From assembly GCF_019459225.1 (NCBI RefSeq), contig NZ_JAIAZY010000005.1, positions 89,861 through 153,860 on the forward strand: a stretch of DNA of 64,000 nt, given 5' to 3'. The position numbers and the translations under genes were made by a program. A model generated the notes under the pieces. It did not search any database and was not told where the DNA came from. It was given only the letters and a program-made list of their open reading frames with translations. How positions within the stretch are numbered: position 1 is the first letter of the stretch; every line of letters starts with the position of its first letter. Positions 18,886-28,258 of the stretch are shown in pieces. Origin of the DNA: Bacillus sp. IITD106. GTDB taxonomy: Bacteria; Bacillota; Bacilli; Bacillales; Bacillaceae_C.

Positions 18886-19749
18886 TCATTGTACAATTCC
18901 ACGAGAAATAAAATCTGATAGGAGCCACTCTTCTGCAGTCTTATCATCACTTAAAAAGATATATTGAACATTAAGCTTCCTGCATGATTGTTCTAATGTA
19001 TCATTATGCTGCTTTAATCGTAATTGGTAGGCAGAAACGAGCTTCGGACTTAGACTGACATTGACTTCTGTTTCCAATTCACTATCAATCAACTTTGCAT
19101 CGCCTGTAAATTCAGGGTCAGCTTCTTCTTTGCTTAAAATATGAATAAATAATATTTTTGATTTGGCTGAAGCTGTTTTTAAAAGCAGTTTTTCATACTC
19201 TGCGATTGCTTCCATTCCATCTGTAATGATGATGGTTAATTGCTTCCCTTTTTGAAGCTTCTTTTCTATTTCTTTTACAAAAGTGGAAGTTGTTGTCTTT
19301 AATTGCAGTTGTAAAATCTCGGATAGCACTTGTTTTGCATAATTGCTCCCTTTCCTTTCTATACTACGAGTATTTAAAGCAGAAATAGGAATAAATGATA
19401 ACCTATCCTCATTGACTAGCGTGATATAACTTAAAGAAGCAGCGATCTTTTTGGCAAGCAGCCATTTAGATTCCACTGTTCTCATGGAAGAGGTACAGTC
19501 TAAATAAATGGCTACTTTTATTTCTTGTTCATCTAAGTATCTTTTTATATAATGGCGTCTCGTCCTTCCATACACGTTCCAATCGACGAGCCTGACGTCG
19601 TCACCTGGCTGGTACGAACGAAAATCGGAGAATTCCAAAGAGGAACCGAATTTATGGGAACGACGAATTCCTTTATGTACTCCCGTCCGTTTAGAATCCA
19701 CAATTAAACGTAACTTTCTTAGTCGAGAAAGAAATTCATGTGATATCAT
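18886..19749 (-). CDS. DUF58 protein of the MoxR cluster
   Basis: DUF58 family, 287 residues. The family signature is present as SDFRSYQPGDDVRLVDWNVYGRT (about residues 41-63). A VWA-like fold follows with a MIDAS-like D84-C-T-S-S. No membrane segment, so unlike many DUF58 proteins it should be cytoplasmic. The start overlaps the MoxR stop by four bases. DUF58 proteins accompany MoxR ATPases and are thought to be adaptors between the ATPase and its client; that role here is inference. Confidence 0.88.
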   Translation of the reverse strand: MISHEFLSRLRKLRLIVDSKRTGVHKGIRRSHKFGSSLEFSDFRSYQPGDDVRLVDWNVYGRTRRHYIKRYLDEQEIKVAIYLDCTSSMRTVESKWLLAKKIAASLSYITLVNEDRLSFIPISALNTRSIERKGSNYAKQVLSEILQLQLKTTTSTFVKEIEKKLQKGKQLTIIITDGMEAIAEYEKLLLKTASAKSKILFIHILSKEEADPEFTGDAKLIDSELETEVNVSLSPKLVSAYQLRLKQHNDTLEQSCRKLNVQYIFLSDDKTAEEWLLSDFISRGIVQ

Positions 19750-20747
19750 GTGAGTGCACCTTCATGTTGCACCCATTCGATTGTTTCATCAATTAATCTA
19801 TCAGAAGAAACGCCTGCAGCTTCCCCTTCAAAATTAAGTAAAATCCGGTGACGTAGTATAGGTTTTGCCACTTGTTTAATATCTCCGATTGAAACGTGAA
19901 ATCTTCCAGCAAAAAGCGCTCGTGCTTTTGCAAGATTAATCATGCTTTGAAGTCCCCTTGGGCCCGATCCGTATTGGACATACGACTTTACTGAAGGGCA
20001 TACTCCTTCATCATCAGGATGTGTTCCGGCAATAATATTAACAGCAAAATCGAGAATTTCATCGGAAACGATAATATGTTTGACCAGTTTTTGAATATCA
20101 ATTACTTCATCCTTCGCCATCACTTTTTTTAATTTTGGCTTCTCCACTCCTGTTGTTCGGTGGATGATTTCTTTAAGAGACTCTCTATCGGGATAGTTCA
20201 CATTTATTTTACAAGTGAAGCGATCGAGTTGGGCTTCTGGCAATGGATATGTGCCTTCCATTTCGATTGGGTTTTGAGTAGCAAGCACAAAAAATGGGTT
20301 CACCATCGCTTTCGTATCACCCATAATCGTTACAGTTTTTTCCCCCATTGCTTCGAGTAAAGCACTTTGCGTCTTTGGGGTCGCACGGTTGATTTCATCT
20401 GCAAGTACTATATTCGAAAAGATTGGTCCTTCAAAAAATTCAAATTTTTGTTTTCCCGATTCATCGGGCTGGATCATCATCGTTCCCGTTATATCGGATG
20501 GCATTAAATCTGGAGTGAACTGAATTCTTGAAAAAGAGAGATCCAGGACCTCTGAGATTGTTTTTACAAGCATTGTTTTTCCGAGTCCCGGCAACCCTTC
20601 AAGCAAAGCGTGGCCTTCAGAAAAAATCGTCCATAGCAGTTGATCGATGACTTCATCCTGGCCTACGATAAATGCTTGGATTTCATTTTTAATCATTTTT
20701 AGTTTTTCTGCTGCTTGAAGAAAATCTTGTTCACTGATGTTGGTCAT
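19746..20747 (-). CDS. MoxR-family AAA+ ATPase (cluster 1)
   Basis: MoxR AAA+ ATPase of 333 residues. Walker A EGLPGLGKT is at about 50-58, Walker B NIVLADEINRATPKTQSALLEAMGE at about 112-136, sensor 1 FFVLATQNPIEMEGTYPLPEAQLDRF after it. I start at the ATG at 20747, eight bases after GGGAG; GTG and ATG codons up to three codons upstream overlap the Shine-Dalgarno. The DUF58 and two VWA proteins downstream are the usual partners of this chaperone type, and the ABC transporter genes upstream are the unusual ones. Confidence 0.92.
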   Translation of the reverse strand: MTNISEQDFLQAAEKLKMIKNEIQAFIVGQDEVIDQLLWTIFSEGHALLEGLPGLGKTMLVKTISEVLDLSFSRIQFTPDLMPSDITGTMMIQPDESGKQKFEFFEGPIFSNIVLADEINRATPKTQSALLEAMGEKTVTIMGDTKAMVNPFFVLATQNPIEMEGTYPLPEAQLDRFTCKINVNYPDRESLKEIIHRTTGVEKPKLKKVMAKDEVIDIQKLVKHIIVSDEILDFAVNIIAGTHPDDEGVCPSVKSYVQYGSGPRGLQSMINLAKARALFAGRFHVSIGDIKQVAKPILRHRILLNFEGEAAGVSSDRLIDETIEWVQHEGALT

Positions 20748-20752
20748 CCTCA

Positions 20753-22294
20753 TCACTCCCGATCTGGTTTTATCTTAGAAAAATAGTTTTTTACAATGGA
20801 TTCTAGTTCTGATGGAAGCTGCAATCGATTTGTACTTTCACGGGAGGTTTTCTCATATTGATTGTAAACTTCTTCATAAGGTCGGATAGTCCCTTTTAAG
20901 ACTGGACCGTTGCCTTCGCCACGTTCTACAGGCTCCCCTTCCCCGGTTTTCCCATTATCTTTTTCAATATTCAATTTTCCATCTGTCGTTTCAGGAATCG
21001 TTAAATCTCGAGAACCCATCCCAAGCCCGGCTCCACTATTGCCTTTTCCATTGCCTCCAGAACCGCCTTGTCCTGCACCTTGGCCCTGTCCTTGTCCTTG
21101 GCCTTGGCCTTGACCTTGTCCCTGCCCTTGTCCTGGACCTTGGCCATTGCTTCCATTTCCAGGGGACGAACCGTTTTGTTGTTGTTGCGGATTATTGCTT
21201 GCGGTATTGCCATTTTTACTATTTCCTTGGGATTGAGCAATGTTTGTAGAAGTTTGGATATTATTTGAAAGCATTCTTTCTACAAGTAAATCACTTGCCT
21301 GTTGCAAGATTTTTTGCGAATCTGCTAGATTTGATGAATTTGAAGCCTTATCCATCATAGAACTCAACTGATTTTTCAATGAATTGATATCTTCAGAAGA
21401 TATTTGATTAGACTGACTTTGAATAAGTTGGGATAGTAATTCCTTTTGTTCATTATTTAAGTTCGACAATTGCTCTTGTAATTTTTGCATTTCCTTCTCG
21501 AGCTTTTCCTTATTTTGATCTTTAAGTGCATTCGCTAATTCGTTTAAGTTTGCGGATTCCAATTCGTTAATGACTTTATTTAATGCAGCCTTGTTTTCAT
21601 CAGCTTGTGTCTTCTTTAGCATAAGCTCATTGCTTTGCTTGTTCAGTTTCTTTAAAGCCTCGTCCGCCTGTTTAATATCTTTCAATTCATCTATGGCTTC
21701 TTGGATTGCTTTTTTTGTAATTGGATTTGTTTTTTCCTTAGTAAGCTTCTTAAGTTCCTTCTTCGTTTCCTCAACAATTGCCTTTTCTTTTTTCAGCTGC
21801 TTTGCCTCTGCCATTTTTTCATTAGGTGATAAAATCATTATGGAAGTTATCACAATGAAAAAAAGGGAACATCCTAATAGAACGGGATATACATATTTTT
21901 TCTTTCTATTTTTCAAATCAAGTTCTGATTTTTTCATATGAAGTAATGCATCACTTCTTTGTAATGTATAGACGGTTTCATCTTTTTCAATAAATGCTAA
22001 GGCAGTTGAAACTCTATCCTCTCCACAATATTGATCATATAAGGATGCTGCAGATTTATGGCCAGGTCGTGTTATCCGAAACTTCATAAAGAATACGATG
22101 GCTGCAATCGCTGCGAATGTCATGACATACGTATTCACAGCGATTATTACGGTAAAGCGGGCCAATAAAAATAAGCAAAAAGTAAATGAACTGCAAGCTA
22201 AAAGAAAAAGCTGAATTTCCTTTGCAGCATGCTCAGCCTGCAATTGTATTCTTACTTTATTAAGCAGCAAATAAAATGCTTTTCTTGCATCCAT
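20753..22294 (-). CDS. coiled-coil membrane protein with Gly-Gln repeat
   Basis: 513 residues from the ATG at 22294, which has AAAGG nine bases ahead; the ATG at 22303 directly abuts it. The order is two membrane helices (about 26-70), a third at about 135-155, a Lys/Glu-rich coiled coil (about 165-330), a Gln/Asn/Gly-rich stretch with about nine GQ dipeptides, and a C-terminal conserved-looking end (PYEEVYNQYEKTSRESTNRLQLPSELESIVKNYF). The ends resemble DUF4175-type proteins seen in other MoxR clusters. It sits between the ABC permease and MoxR genes with four-base overlaps. Function unknown. Confidence 0.8.
   Translation of the reverse strand: MDARKAFYLLLNKVRIQLQAEHAAKEIQLFLLACSSFTFCLFLLARFTVIIAVNTYVMTFAAIAAIVFFMKFRITRPGHKSAASLYDQYCGEDRVSTALAFIEKDETVYTLQRSDALLHMKKSELDLKNRKKKYVYPVLLGCSLFFIVITSIMILSPNEKMAEAKQLKKEKAIVEETKKELKKLTKEKTNPITKKAIQEAIDELKDIKQADEALKKLNKQSNELMLKKTQADENKAALNKVINELESANLNELANALKDQNKEKLEKEMQKLQEQLSNLNNEQKELLSQLIQSQSNQISSEDINSLKNQLSSMMDKASNSSNLADSQKILQQASDLLVERMLSNNIQTSTNIAQSQGNSKNGNTASNNPQQQQNGSSPGNGSNGQGPGQGQGQGQGQGQGQGQGQGAGQGGSGGNGKGNSGAGLGMGSRDLTIPETTDGKLNIEKDNGKTGEGEPVERGEGNGPVLKGTIRPYEEVYNQYEKTSRESTNRLQLPSELESIVKNYFSKIKPDRE
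21061..21145. repeat. low-complexity hexanucleotide tract coding for GQ repeat
   Basis: Imperfect 6- and 12-base units (ccttgg/ccttgt) repeat about a dozen times, encoding alternating Gly and Gln in the coiled-coil protein. Its GC content is higher than the surroundings. Tracts of this kind can change length by slippage in multiples of six, which would keep the frame. Confidence 0.75.
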
Positions 22295-22299
22295 AGAAA

Positions 22300-23145
22300 T
22301 CATCCTTTTTTCGGAATCATATTAGGCCGTAGCTTTTTAATACTCACCCAAAGTGCCAGAAGCGCCAAAATCGTATAAATAATTAAATAACTCCAAATAA
22401 GTGGAAAAGATATCCCTGTAGTATCTTTAAAAGCTTGATTAATCCCTTCTTCAAATAATCCGCTAAATACAATGGGTGGATTAAATGCAGCCAATATATA
22501 CGGAAGGACTAATGGCGGTTTGACATTGGCAAATTCATAATAGCTTATCGAAATCATGAATAAAAATGCTGCACCACCTGAGAGGAATAGAGTTATTCCA
22601 TATGTTGAAATCATGGATACAATCGTTCTTCTAATTAAGGTAGAAAATAGAATACCAAAGCTACCGAATACAAAAATCGTAAACAAGTAAAAGCCCATCA
22701 CTTTGACGATTGTAACTGGCGAAACGCCGCCAAAAAGAAACACTAATGAATAAAATGGAAGGCTCGCAGCTAAAAGCAATAGTAAATAAGAAATGGATGA
22801 AGTTAGTTTACTTATTATGATACTAGTTGAGCTTTGAGCCGTCGTTAATAGAATGTTCAATGTTTGACGCTCTCGCTCCCCACTAATGACGCCAGATGTC
22901 AGTCCCGGTGTAATAAATAAAATCAGACCTAGCTGTAAATAAGCCAATACCATAAACATAATCCTACTTTGATCCGGGCGAATAAATTGCGAACTACCGC
23001 CCATAGATGTTTCTAAAAACATATATCCTATTACAACGATGCCAATTGCAATTAAATAAGATAGTAGTCCTAGGAAAGTACGAAAAGAGCGAAATCTTAG
23101 CTTAAATTCTTTATTTAATACAGGATTGATGAATAAATTTTTCAA
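22300..23145 (-). CDS. ABC-2 type permease of the MoxR cluster
   Basis: ABC-2 family membrane permease, 281 residues with about six helices. It begins INPVLNKEFKLRFRSFRTF, the usual cytoplasmic entry of ABC-2 permeases, and contains TPGLTSGVISGERERQTLNILLTT, the family signature loop. The start is TTG, overlapping the TGA of the ATPase gene (TTGA), with AAAGGAG ahead. With the next gene it forms a complete ATPase plus permease pair. Direction and substrate of transport are unknown. Confidence 0.9.
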   Translation of the reverse strand: MKNLFINPVLNKEFKLRFRSFRTFLGLLSYLIAIGIVVIGYMFLETSMGGSSQFIRPDQSRIMFMVLAYLQLGLILFITPGLTSGVISGERERQTLNILLTTAQSSTSIIISKLTSSISYLLLLLAASLPFYSLVFLFGGVSPVTIVKVMGFYLFTIFVFGSFGILFSTLIRRTIVSMISTYGITLFLSGGAAFLFMISISYYEFANVKPPLVLPYILAAFNPPIVFSGLFEEGINQAFKDTTGISFPLIWSYLIIYTILALLALWVSIKKLRPNMIPKKG

Positions 23146-24074
23146 TTTAAGTCTACTCCTTTCGTAATTTCCATAAAGACATCTTCAAGATTGGATTCAA
23201 GTTGTTTAAAACTTAAAATAGGCAGCTCTGCTAATATTGCTTTTTTTAATAAATTCATTTGAGCTTCTTCATCACCAGAATATTGAAATTGAATTGAATT
23301 ATTTTCCAATTTAATGACTCTTGAAACAGAAGGATCATCCTCAAAAAAAGAAATGGATCGATCTATTTGACCATGTAAAGCGACAATTATCACTTTATCG
23401 GCTTGAAGTTGTTGCTGAATATCTGCGACAGATCCGTGTGCAACTAATTTTCCTTTATTGATTACACCAATTTGATCACACATTTCAGAAAGCTCAGGTA
23501 AAATATGAGATGAAATAAGGATTGTTTTCCCCATATTTTTCAGTTCCTTCAATATTTCTCGCATTTCGACGCGAGCACGAGGATCGAGTCCAGATGCTGG
23601 TTCGTCGAGAATTAATACTTCAGGATCATGGATCAGGGATCTGGCGAGACAAAGTCTCTGTTTCATTCCTCGGGAAAGCACATCCACATAGGAGTTTTGT
23701 TTCTCCGTTAAATTAACTAAGTCTAGGAGCTGTGGAATAAGTTTTTCACGATCCTTTGCAGAAATTGAATAACTCGCACCGTAAAAATCTAAATATTCAT
23801 TAACACGTAAATGATCATATACGCCAAAAAAATCTGGCATATATCCGATTTTCTTCCGAACTTTTTCAGGTTCGTGAGTGACACTAGCGCCATTTATAAC
23901 AGCTGTCCCTGATGTTGGTGAAAGAAGTGTGGCTAATATTGAAAAGGCCGTTGATTTTCCTGCTCCATTATGACCGACGACGCCAAAAACAATCCCTCTT
24001 TCGATATTAATCGATAAAGAATCAAGTGCTGTAAAGGAGCCGTATTTTTTCGTTAGTCCATTAATTTCGATCAT
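23142..24074 (-). CDS. ABC transporter ATP-binding protein of the MoxR cluster
   Basis: ABC-2 partner ATPase, 310 residues. Walker A is GHNGAGKST, the signature is LSRGMKQRLCLARSL, Walker B is VLILDEPASGLDP and the H-loop is ISSHILPELSEMCD. The C-terminal extension of about 90 residues is as in CcmA/NatA-like ATPases. It overlaps the upstream large protein by four bases and the permease downstream by four. AGGAG precedes the ATG. Confidence 0.93.
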   Translation of the reverse strand: MIEINGLTKKYGSFTALDSLSINIERGIVFGVVGHNGAGKSTAFSILATLLSPTSGTAVINGASVTHEPEKVRKKIGYMPDFFGVYDHLRVNEYLDFYGASYSISAKDREKLIPQLLDLVNLTEKQNSYVDVLSRGMKQRLCLARSLIHDPEVLILDEPASGLDPRARVEMREILKELKNMGKTILISSHILPELSEMCDQIGVINKGKLVAHGSVADIQQQLQADKVIIVALHGQIDRSISFFEDDPSVSRVIKLENNSIQFQYSGDEEAQMNLLKKAILAELPILSFKQLESNLEDVFMEITKGVDLN

Positions 24075-26431
24075 TTTTTTACCGCTCCTTTAATGATAAA
24101 CTCAGGGAAGCTAATATATGGCTCATTTTTCGAATTGAATTTTTCTAGTTTAATCGTGATTTGCCCATTGTCGGAAACAAATTCCTGTAAATGGTCATTC
24201 TCTAGTTCAGATTTACTTTCATCGATTAGAGCATACTCTCCTGTTTTATGATTTAAAAAGGAAAGCTTGAAAGAACCGAATCCGTTCATATTGTATTGAA
24301 TCGAATTAAACTCTGTCTGTTTCGGATCAATTTGTTCTGGGAGGCTCAATACAACCTCGTATATTCCATCTTCCAACGACATTTCATACTTACCGAATTT
24401 ATCATATATATTACCTTCGATTGGAGTTATATCAATCCCTAACTGATCATTTTGCAAAACAAATGGACCTGAAATCTTTCCACTTGCAGTAAATGGTTGA
24501 TAAATAATCGCGGATCGACTATTTTTTTCCTTTTTATTCGTTACGTTAACATCGACAATTTTGTTTTTTGTATATCCAAAAACAATAGGCATATTTTCTG
24601 TGGAAGGTGAATTAGAGACAATAGCCATTTGCAATTCATCTTTTTTCATCTCTTCAAGTTCTTGATTATTTTGATTATTATATACGCCATAATCTATTGG
24701 AGCTGTTAAAATAGCGTCTTTTAGCAAGACGTCCACATCAACAATAGCTCCTTTTTCGGCTGCTCCTAATTTATAAGCATGATTTCCTGACCATATAAAT
24801 AATTCATCAAAATCATAAGGGAAGTGATTCGTGATTTTTCCCTTCAAGGTACCGTCCTTTAATTCAAGATTAATATCAAAATTTCCACTTACCTGTTTTG
24901 TTGCATAACCAACAATAGATCTAGCTGACCAATACTCAACATCAGCAAAATCGTACTGTAATGCATTTCTTGTTTCAGACATAACCGCCTTCCCCAACAC
25001 ACTCTCTCCGGTGAAAGTATCACCACTAGTAGCTGGAACTCCATAAAACTCCTCTTTCGGCACCGTTAGCTGATAATGTCCACTTCGATTGGAAAATACT
25101 GTAGCTGTATACATCCCACTAATTTGTCCGCTGTTATCAACTTTAAATAATCCCATCTCAGCTAACTGTGGACTCTTGAGACGATCCTTCGCACCAACTA
25201 CAAAAATACCTGCAGACATGATGATGGATATTGTTGGTATGACCCACCATGCATGTTCTCTTTTATCGATTTTCTTTGAAAGAATATATAAAATCGGAAT
25301 AATGATGATCATATACCCTAGCATAATGAACACAATAGTTCCGATTGAAAAGATAGATGCGGAAAATAATTCATTCGTGGAACCAAGCATATGATAAACT
25401 GTTTGATAAATTCCTTCCTGATTGATATTACTATCGTATTTGGAATTCATCATAGAAAAGATGGATTGCATCCAATCTGAATATCCCTTCCAAGAGGATA
25501 AAGGCTCCTCACCTAATGAAAAGGCTGTTTGCCAAACTTCACCTTCACCTGTTTTTCTCATTACGATGATGGGTATGTTTGCAGCTACTAGTTTGATTTC
25601 TGCGTCCTTTGCTATTTCACCAGTCCGAACTTCTAAAGAAGAAAAAGATATATTCTCATTTATCGATTGTAGGAATGATAAATCATCCATTTTTTCTTCT
25701 TGAGTTGTTTGCATCGGAAGAAATGGCTCAAGTTCACCCCATGCATGATGCTCCTTAGCAGTTGCACCAGTAATTAACGAACCCCCACCAGTTATCCAGC
25801 CAACTATAGCACTTTGCTGTTTATCTGACAATTCAGATAATGGATAATCATCTAAAACTAAATAATCAAAAAACTGCAATCCAACTTCATCACTTGGAAC
25901 ATCTTCTTTCTTTAGATGGATGATTTTTGGCTGTTTTCCGTTTAATTTTATTAGTTGCAATTCCTTTAAACGATCCGGACTTTCACTCAGCAGTCCAATG
26001 GTTGCTTGGTTATCTTCCACTTGACGATAGGTTAATTTAACTTTTCCTATCAACGAGATTTTTTTTCCTTTTTTCCAGCTTCCTTCATATAATACAATAT
26101 TCTCTTTATTGGGATTTGAATTATATAAAGAAGTTCCCGGCATTATGACCTCATACGTTTTTTCACTATTTTTAGGGAGGTTAACTTTAACAGCTTTCGC
26201 TCCGCCTAGATTATAGTCATTAGAAATAGAAATCAACATGTCTCCACTAAAATCTGGCCCATTATTTCTCAACATAATTTTTAACGGAAAGCCTCGTCCA
26301 CTTTTAACCATCCCTTCATAGCCTTCTTGAACAATTACTTCAATGGATCCTTTTGCAGCTGTGGCGGAAGGTGTATAAAATATTTGCAAAACTATAAAAA
26401 AAAGCAATAAAGATATCGTTATCTTTCTCAT
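24071..26431 (-). CDS. large exported membrane protein, first gene of ABC-MoxR-VWA operon
   Basis: 786 residues from the ATG at 26431, six bases after GGGGG; a further upstream in-frame start would place residues ahead of an evident signal peptide. The signal peptide is MRKITISLLLFFIVLQIF...SATA-AKG. A beta-rich domain follows, then a segment containing FFDYLVLDDYPLSELSDKQ...GWITGGGSLI that looks like a glutamine-amidotransferase-like fold. Two helices at about 355-385 and 392-412 precede a second exported beta-rich domain to the end. Such a layout is common beside MoxR/ABC clusters. I do not recognise a named family. Possibly the exported sensor or substrate-binding partner of the transporter. 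Confidence 0.8.
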   Translation of the reverse strand: MRKITISLLLFFIVLQIFYTPSATAAKGSIEVIVQEGYEGMVKSGRGFPLKIMLRNNGPDFSGDMLISISNDYNLGGAKAVKVNLPKNSEKTYEVIMPGTSLYNSNPNKENIVLYEGSWKKGKKISLIGKVKLTYRQVEDNQATIGLLSESPDRLKELQLIKLNGKQPKIIHLKKEDVPSDEVGLQFFDYLVLDDYPLSELSDKQQSAIVGWITGGGSLITGATAKEHHAWGELEPFLPMQTTQEEKMDDLSFLQSINENISFSSLEVRTGEIAKDAEIKLVAANIPIIVMRKTGEGEVWQTAFSLGEEPLSSWKGYSDWMQSIFSMMNSKYDSNINQEGIYQTVYHMLGSTNELFSASIFSIGTIVFIMLGYMIIIIPILYILSKKIDKREHAWWVIPTISIIMSAGIFVVGAKDRLKSPQLAEMGLFKVDNSGQISGMYTATVFSNRSGHYQLTVPKEEFYGVPATSGDTFTGESVLGKAVMSETRNALQYDFADVEYWSARSIVGYATKQVSGNFDINLELKDGTLKGKITNHFPYDFDELFIWSGNHAYKLGAAEKGAIVDVDVLLKDAILTAPIDYGVYNNQNNQELEEMKKDELQMAIVSNSPSTENMPIVFGYTKNKIVDVNVTNKKEKNSRSAIIYQPFTASGKISGPFVLQNDQLGIDITPIEGNIYDKFGKYEMSLEDGIYEVVLSLPEQIDPKQTEFNSIQYNMNGFGSFKLSFLNHKTGEYALIDESKSELENDHLQEFVSDNGQITIKLEKFNSKNEPYISFPEFIIKGAVKK

Positions 26432-26495
26432 CATTGTCCCCCTTACAATCCCTATATAAAATAGACGAAGAAAATTGAAAAAAGTTCTTGTCATA

Positions 26496-27371
26496 TTATG
26501 ACGGTGTTAGATATTTTTCTACTATTTCTAAGAAAGCTTTAACCTGTTTTAATTCAAAGGCAGATTCATACCCAAGCAGCCACGTATCTCTTTTTATCGG
26601 TCGGTTTTTTTCGTCCAATAGAGGGATTTTATACACATCTTTTTCTGAGCCTGTTAATGTGATTGCCGGTAAAATCGCATACCCAATACCATTGTAGGTC
26701 ATTTGTTTACACGTTTCGATTTGATCTACAATAATTGTACGTTTTGGTACTGTTTGGAATTGCCTATGCCACCAGTTCTGAATTTCTTGATAATAATTCG
26801 AATCACTCTTAAATTGTATGAATGGGCGATCTGTTTCCATAACGTCTTCTATTTTACTAATTTCTCGATCAACGAGGTAAAGACTATCATCGAATAAATG
26901 AAACTTTTCCCCCTTCCATTCGGTCGTACCTCTAATGATCCCTACGTGAACTTCCCCTTCATAGAGGCTTTTCAATATCTCACTGCTCCACCCTGTAATT
27001 AATGAGATTTTTGCGTGAGGATGAGCGCTTACAAATTGCTTTAACACTTTAGGAAGCCAATTCTGACCAACGATAGATGCACATGCGATTTTTAGCGTCC
27101 CATGCACTTTTGCATTCAGCTCTTGTATTTCTTCATAAACACGCTCTCTATCCTCCAGCATTTTTTGAGCAAAATCAACAACCATTTCTCCTGAAGGTGT
27201 TAAAATCACGCCTTTTTGTGTACGAATAAATAATTTAGCCCCCCACTGCTTCTCAATATTTTGCAGTCTTTGTGATAGGGCTGGCTGTGAAACAAATAGT
27301 TTTTCTGCAGCTTTTCTCATATTAGCTTCTTTGGCAAGGACAACGAGCAGTTGATAATCAGAAAATGACAT
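26496..27371 (-). CDS. ccpC: CcpC, LysR-type repressor of citrate-cycle genes
   Basis: LysR-family regulator of 291 residues with an N-terminal winged HTH (MRKAAEKLFVSQPALSQRLQNIEKQWGAKLF) and a C-terminal effector domain (about 90-290). Segments such as ITGWSSEILKSLYEGEVHVGIIRG and VDQIETCKQMTYNGIGYAILP match B. subtilis CcpC closely. CcpC represses citZ and citB (citrate synthase, aconitase) and responds to citrate. darB upstream, as in B. subtilis, supports the call. Confidence 0.93.
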   Translation of the reverse strand: MSFSDYQLLVVLAKEANMRKAAEKLFVSQPALSQRLQNIEKQWGAKLFIRTQKGVILTPSGEMVVDFAQKMLEDRERVYEEIQELNAKVHGTLKIACASIVGQNWLPKVLKQFVSAHPHAKISLITGWSSEILKSLYEGEVHVGIIRGTTEWKGEKFHLFDDSLYLVDREISKIEDVMETDRPFIQFKSDSNYYQEIQNWWHRQFQTVPKRTIIVDQIETCKQMTYNGIGYAILPAITLTGSEKDVYKIPLLDEKNRPIKRDTWLLGYESAFELKQVKAFLEIVEKYLTPS

Positions 27372-27399
27372 AGTGACTCCTTATTATCTAAAATAATTT

Positions 27400-27430
27400 T
27401 AAAAAATTTGGCTCCCATTATGGGAGCCGT
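27400..27430 (-). terminator. terminator after darB
   Basis: On the minus strand GGCTCCCATAATGGGAGCC forms a hairpin followed by AAATTTTTT. It lies directly after darB and before ccpC, so ccpC probably has its own promoter or depends on read-through. Confidence 0.8.
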
Positions 27431-27437
27431 CTCAAGT

Positions 27438-27884
27438 TTATACATGATTTAACTTTCTAATATAATGATTGAGTTCTTTTAAAAGGGCCCTTCTTGTAAA
27501 AATCCCCTCAAAATATCCATCCTCATCTGCAACACATAAAAAAGGATGATCGATAAGCAAGGCTAGCGCTTTTTCAAATTTGTCATTTAACCCAACTTTT
27601 GGGATTTTTACAGCCATTACATCTTCCACTTTTTTGTCTGTTAATTTTTCAAATTCAATTCGTTCTAACCCAAGCAATGCCTCTGTTATCATGGCAGAAC
27701 TAATTAAACCGTGCAATTTAAAGCGGGCATCCAAAACAGGAATGGCTGAATAACCACTTTTCGTTAAAACAAGTAATGCATGTTCTAGATTATTTCCAAT
27801 TTGTACATGTGCTACTTTTTCAGCTGGAATTATATAATCACTGATTTTTGGATCCATAAATTCATGACTTTGTAAGGAAATCAT
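27438..27884 (-). CDS. darB: DarB, CBS-domain c-di-AMP receptor
   Basis: 148-residue protein made of two CBS domains (about 12-70 and 80-140), formerly YkuL or CbpB. MISLQSHEF, KVAHVQIGNNLEHALLVLTKSGYSAIPVLD and EGIFTRR match B. subtilis DarB. In that organism the free form binds the stringent-response enzyme Rel and pyruvate carboxylase, and c-di-AMP releases it. GAGGGAG precedes the ATG. The gene is followed by ccpC, as in B. subtilis. Confidence 0.93.
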   Translation of the reverse strand: MISLQSHEFMDPKISDYIIPAEKVAHVQIGNNLEHALLVLTKSGYSAIPVLDARFKLHGLISSAMITEALLGLERIEFEKLTDKKVEDVMAVKIPKVGLNDKFEKALALLIDHPFLCVADEDGYFEGIFTRRALLKELNHYIRKLNHV

Positions 27885-28003
27885 AAGAAAACTCCCTCAT
27901 CTCTTTATTATCTTCTCATTTTTATTTTAACATAAATCATGCAGAGAATATGAGAATCTTGCAAGATTAAATATTCAAATAAAAATGGACGATTCATAAA
28001 CCA

Positions 28004-28258
28004 TTAGGAGGGATTCTTTTCTTCCTGTACAATTTCAAATATTTCAATTGCCGTAATATCAATATCGTCAAACTGATACTTCTGTTTGTTCGAATCCTTA
28101 TCATATTCCTCAACTTCAAATGTTTGTGTTACAGGAAAATATTTTACTTGGCATAAGGTTTTTCCATTTACTTCAAACAGTCTTTGAGGAACTTCCTCAT
28201 TTCCTTCCGTTTTTTGCATCGATTGAAGCCGTTGAATAATACTTAATAACTGTGACAT
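28004..28258 (-). CDS. ykuJ: YkuJ family small protein
   Basis: 84 residues from the ATG at 28258, which has GAAAGGGG ahead. The longer frame upstream would add a hydrophobic stretch not seen in the family. MSQLLSIIQRLQSMQ, FEVNGKTLCQVKYFP and FDDIDITAIEIFEIVQ correspond to B. subtilis YkuJ (79 residues), a small alpha/beta protein of unknown function. Position near darB and ccpC agrees with the B. subtilis map. Confidence 0.88.
   Translation of the reverse strand: MSQLLSIIQRLQSMQKTEGNEEVPQRLFEVNGKTLCQVKYFPVTQTFEVEEYDKDSNKQKYQFDDIDITAIEIFEIVQEEKNPS

Noticed and set aside
21001..21240. Open frames on both strands over the Gly-Gln tract (Lys-Asp-Ala-rich and Leu-Ser-rich)
   Set aside because: They result from low-complexity codons in other frames of the coiled-coil protein gene; no start signals.
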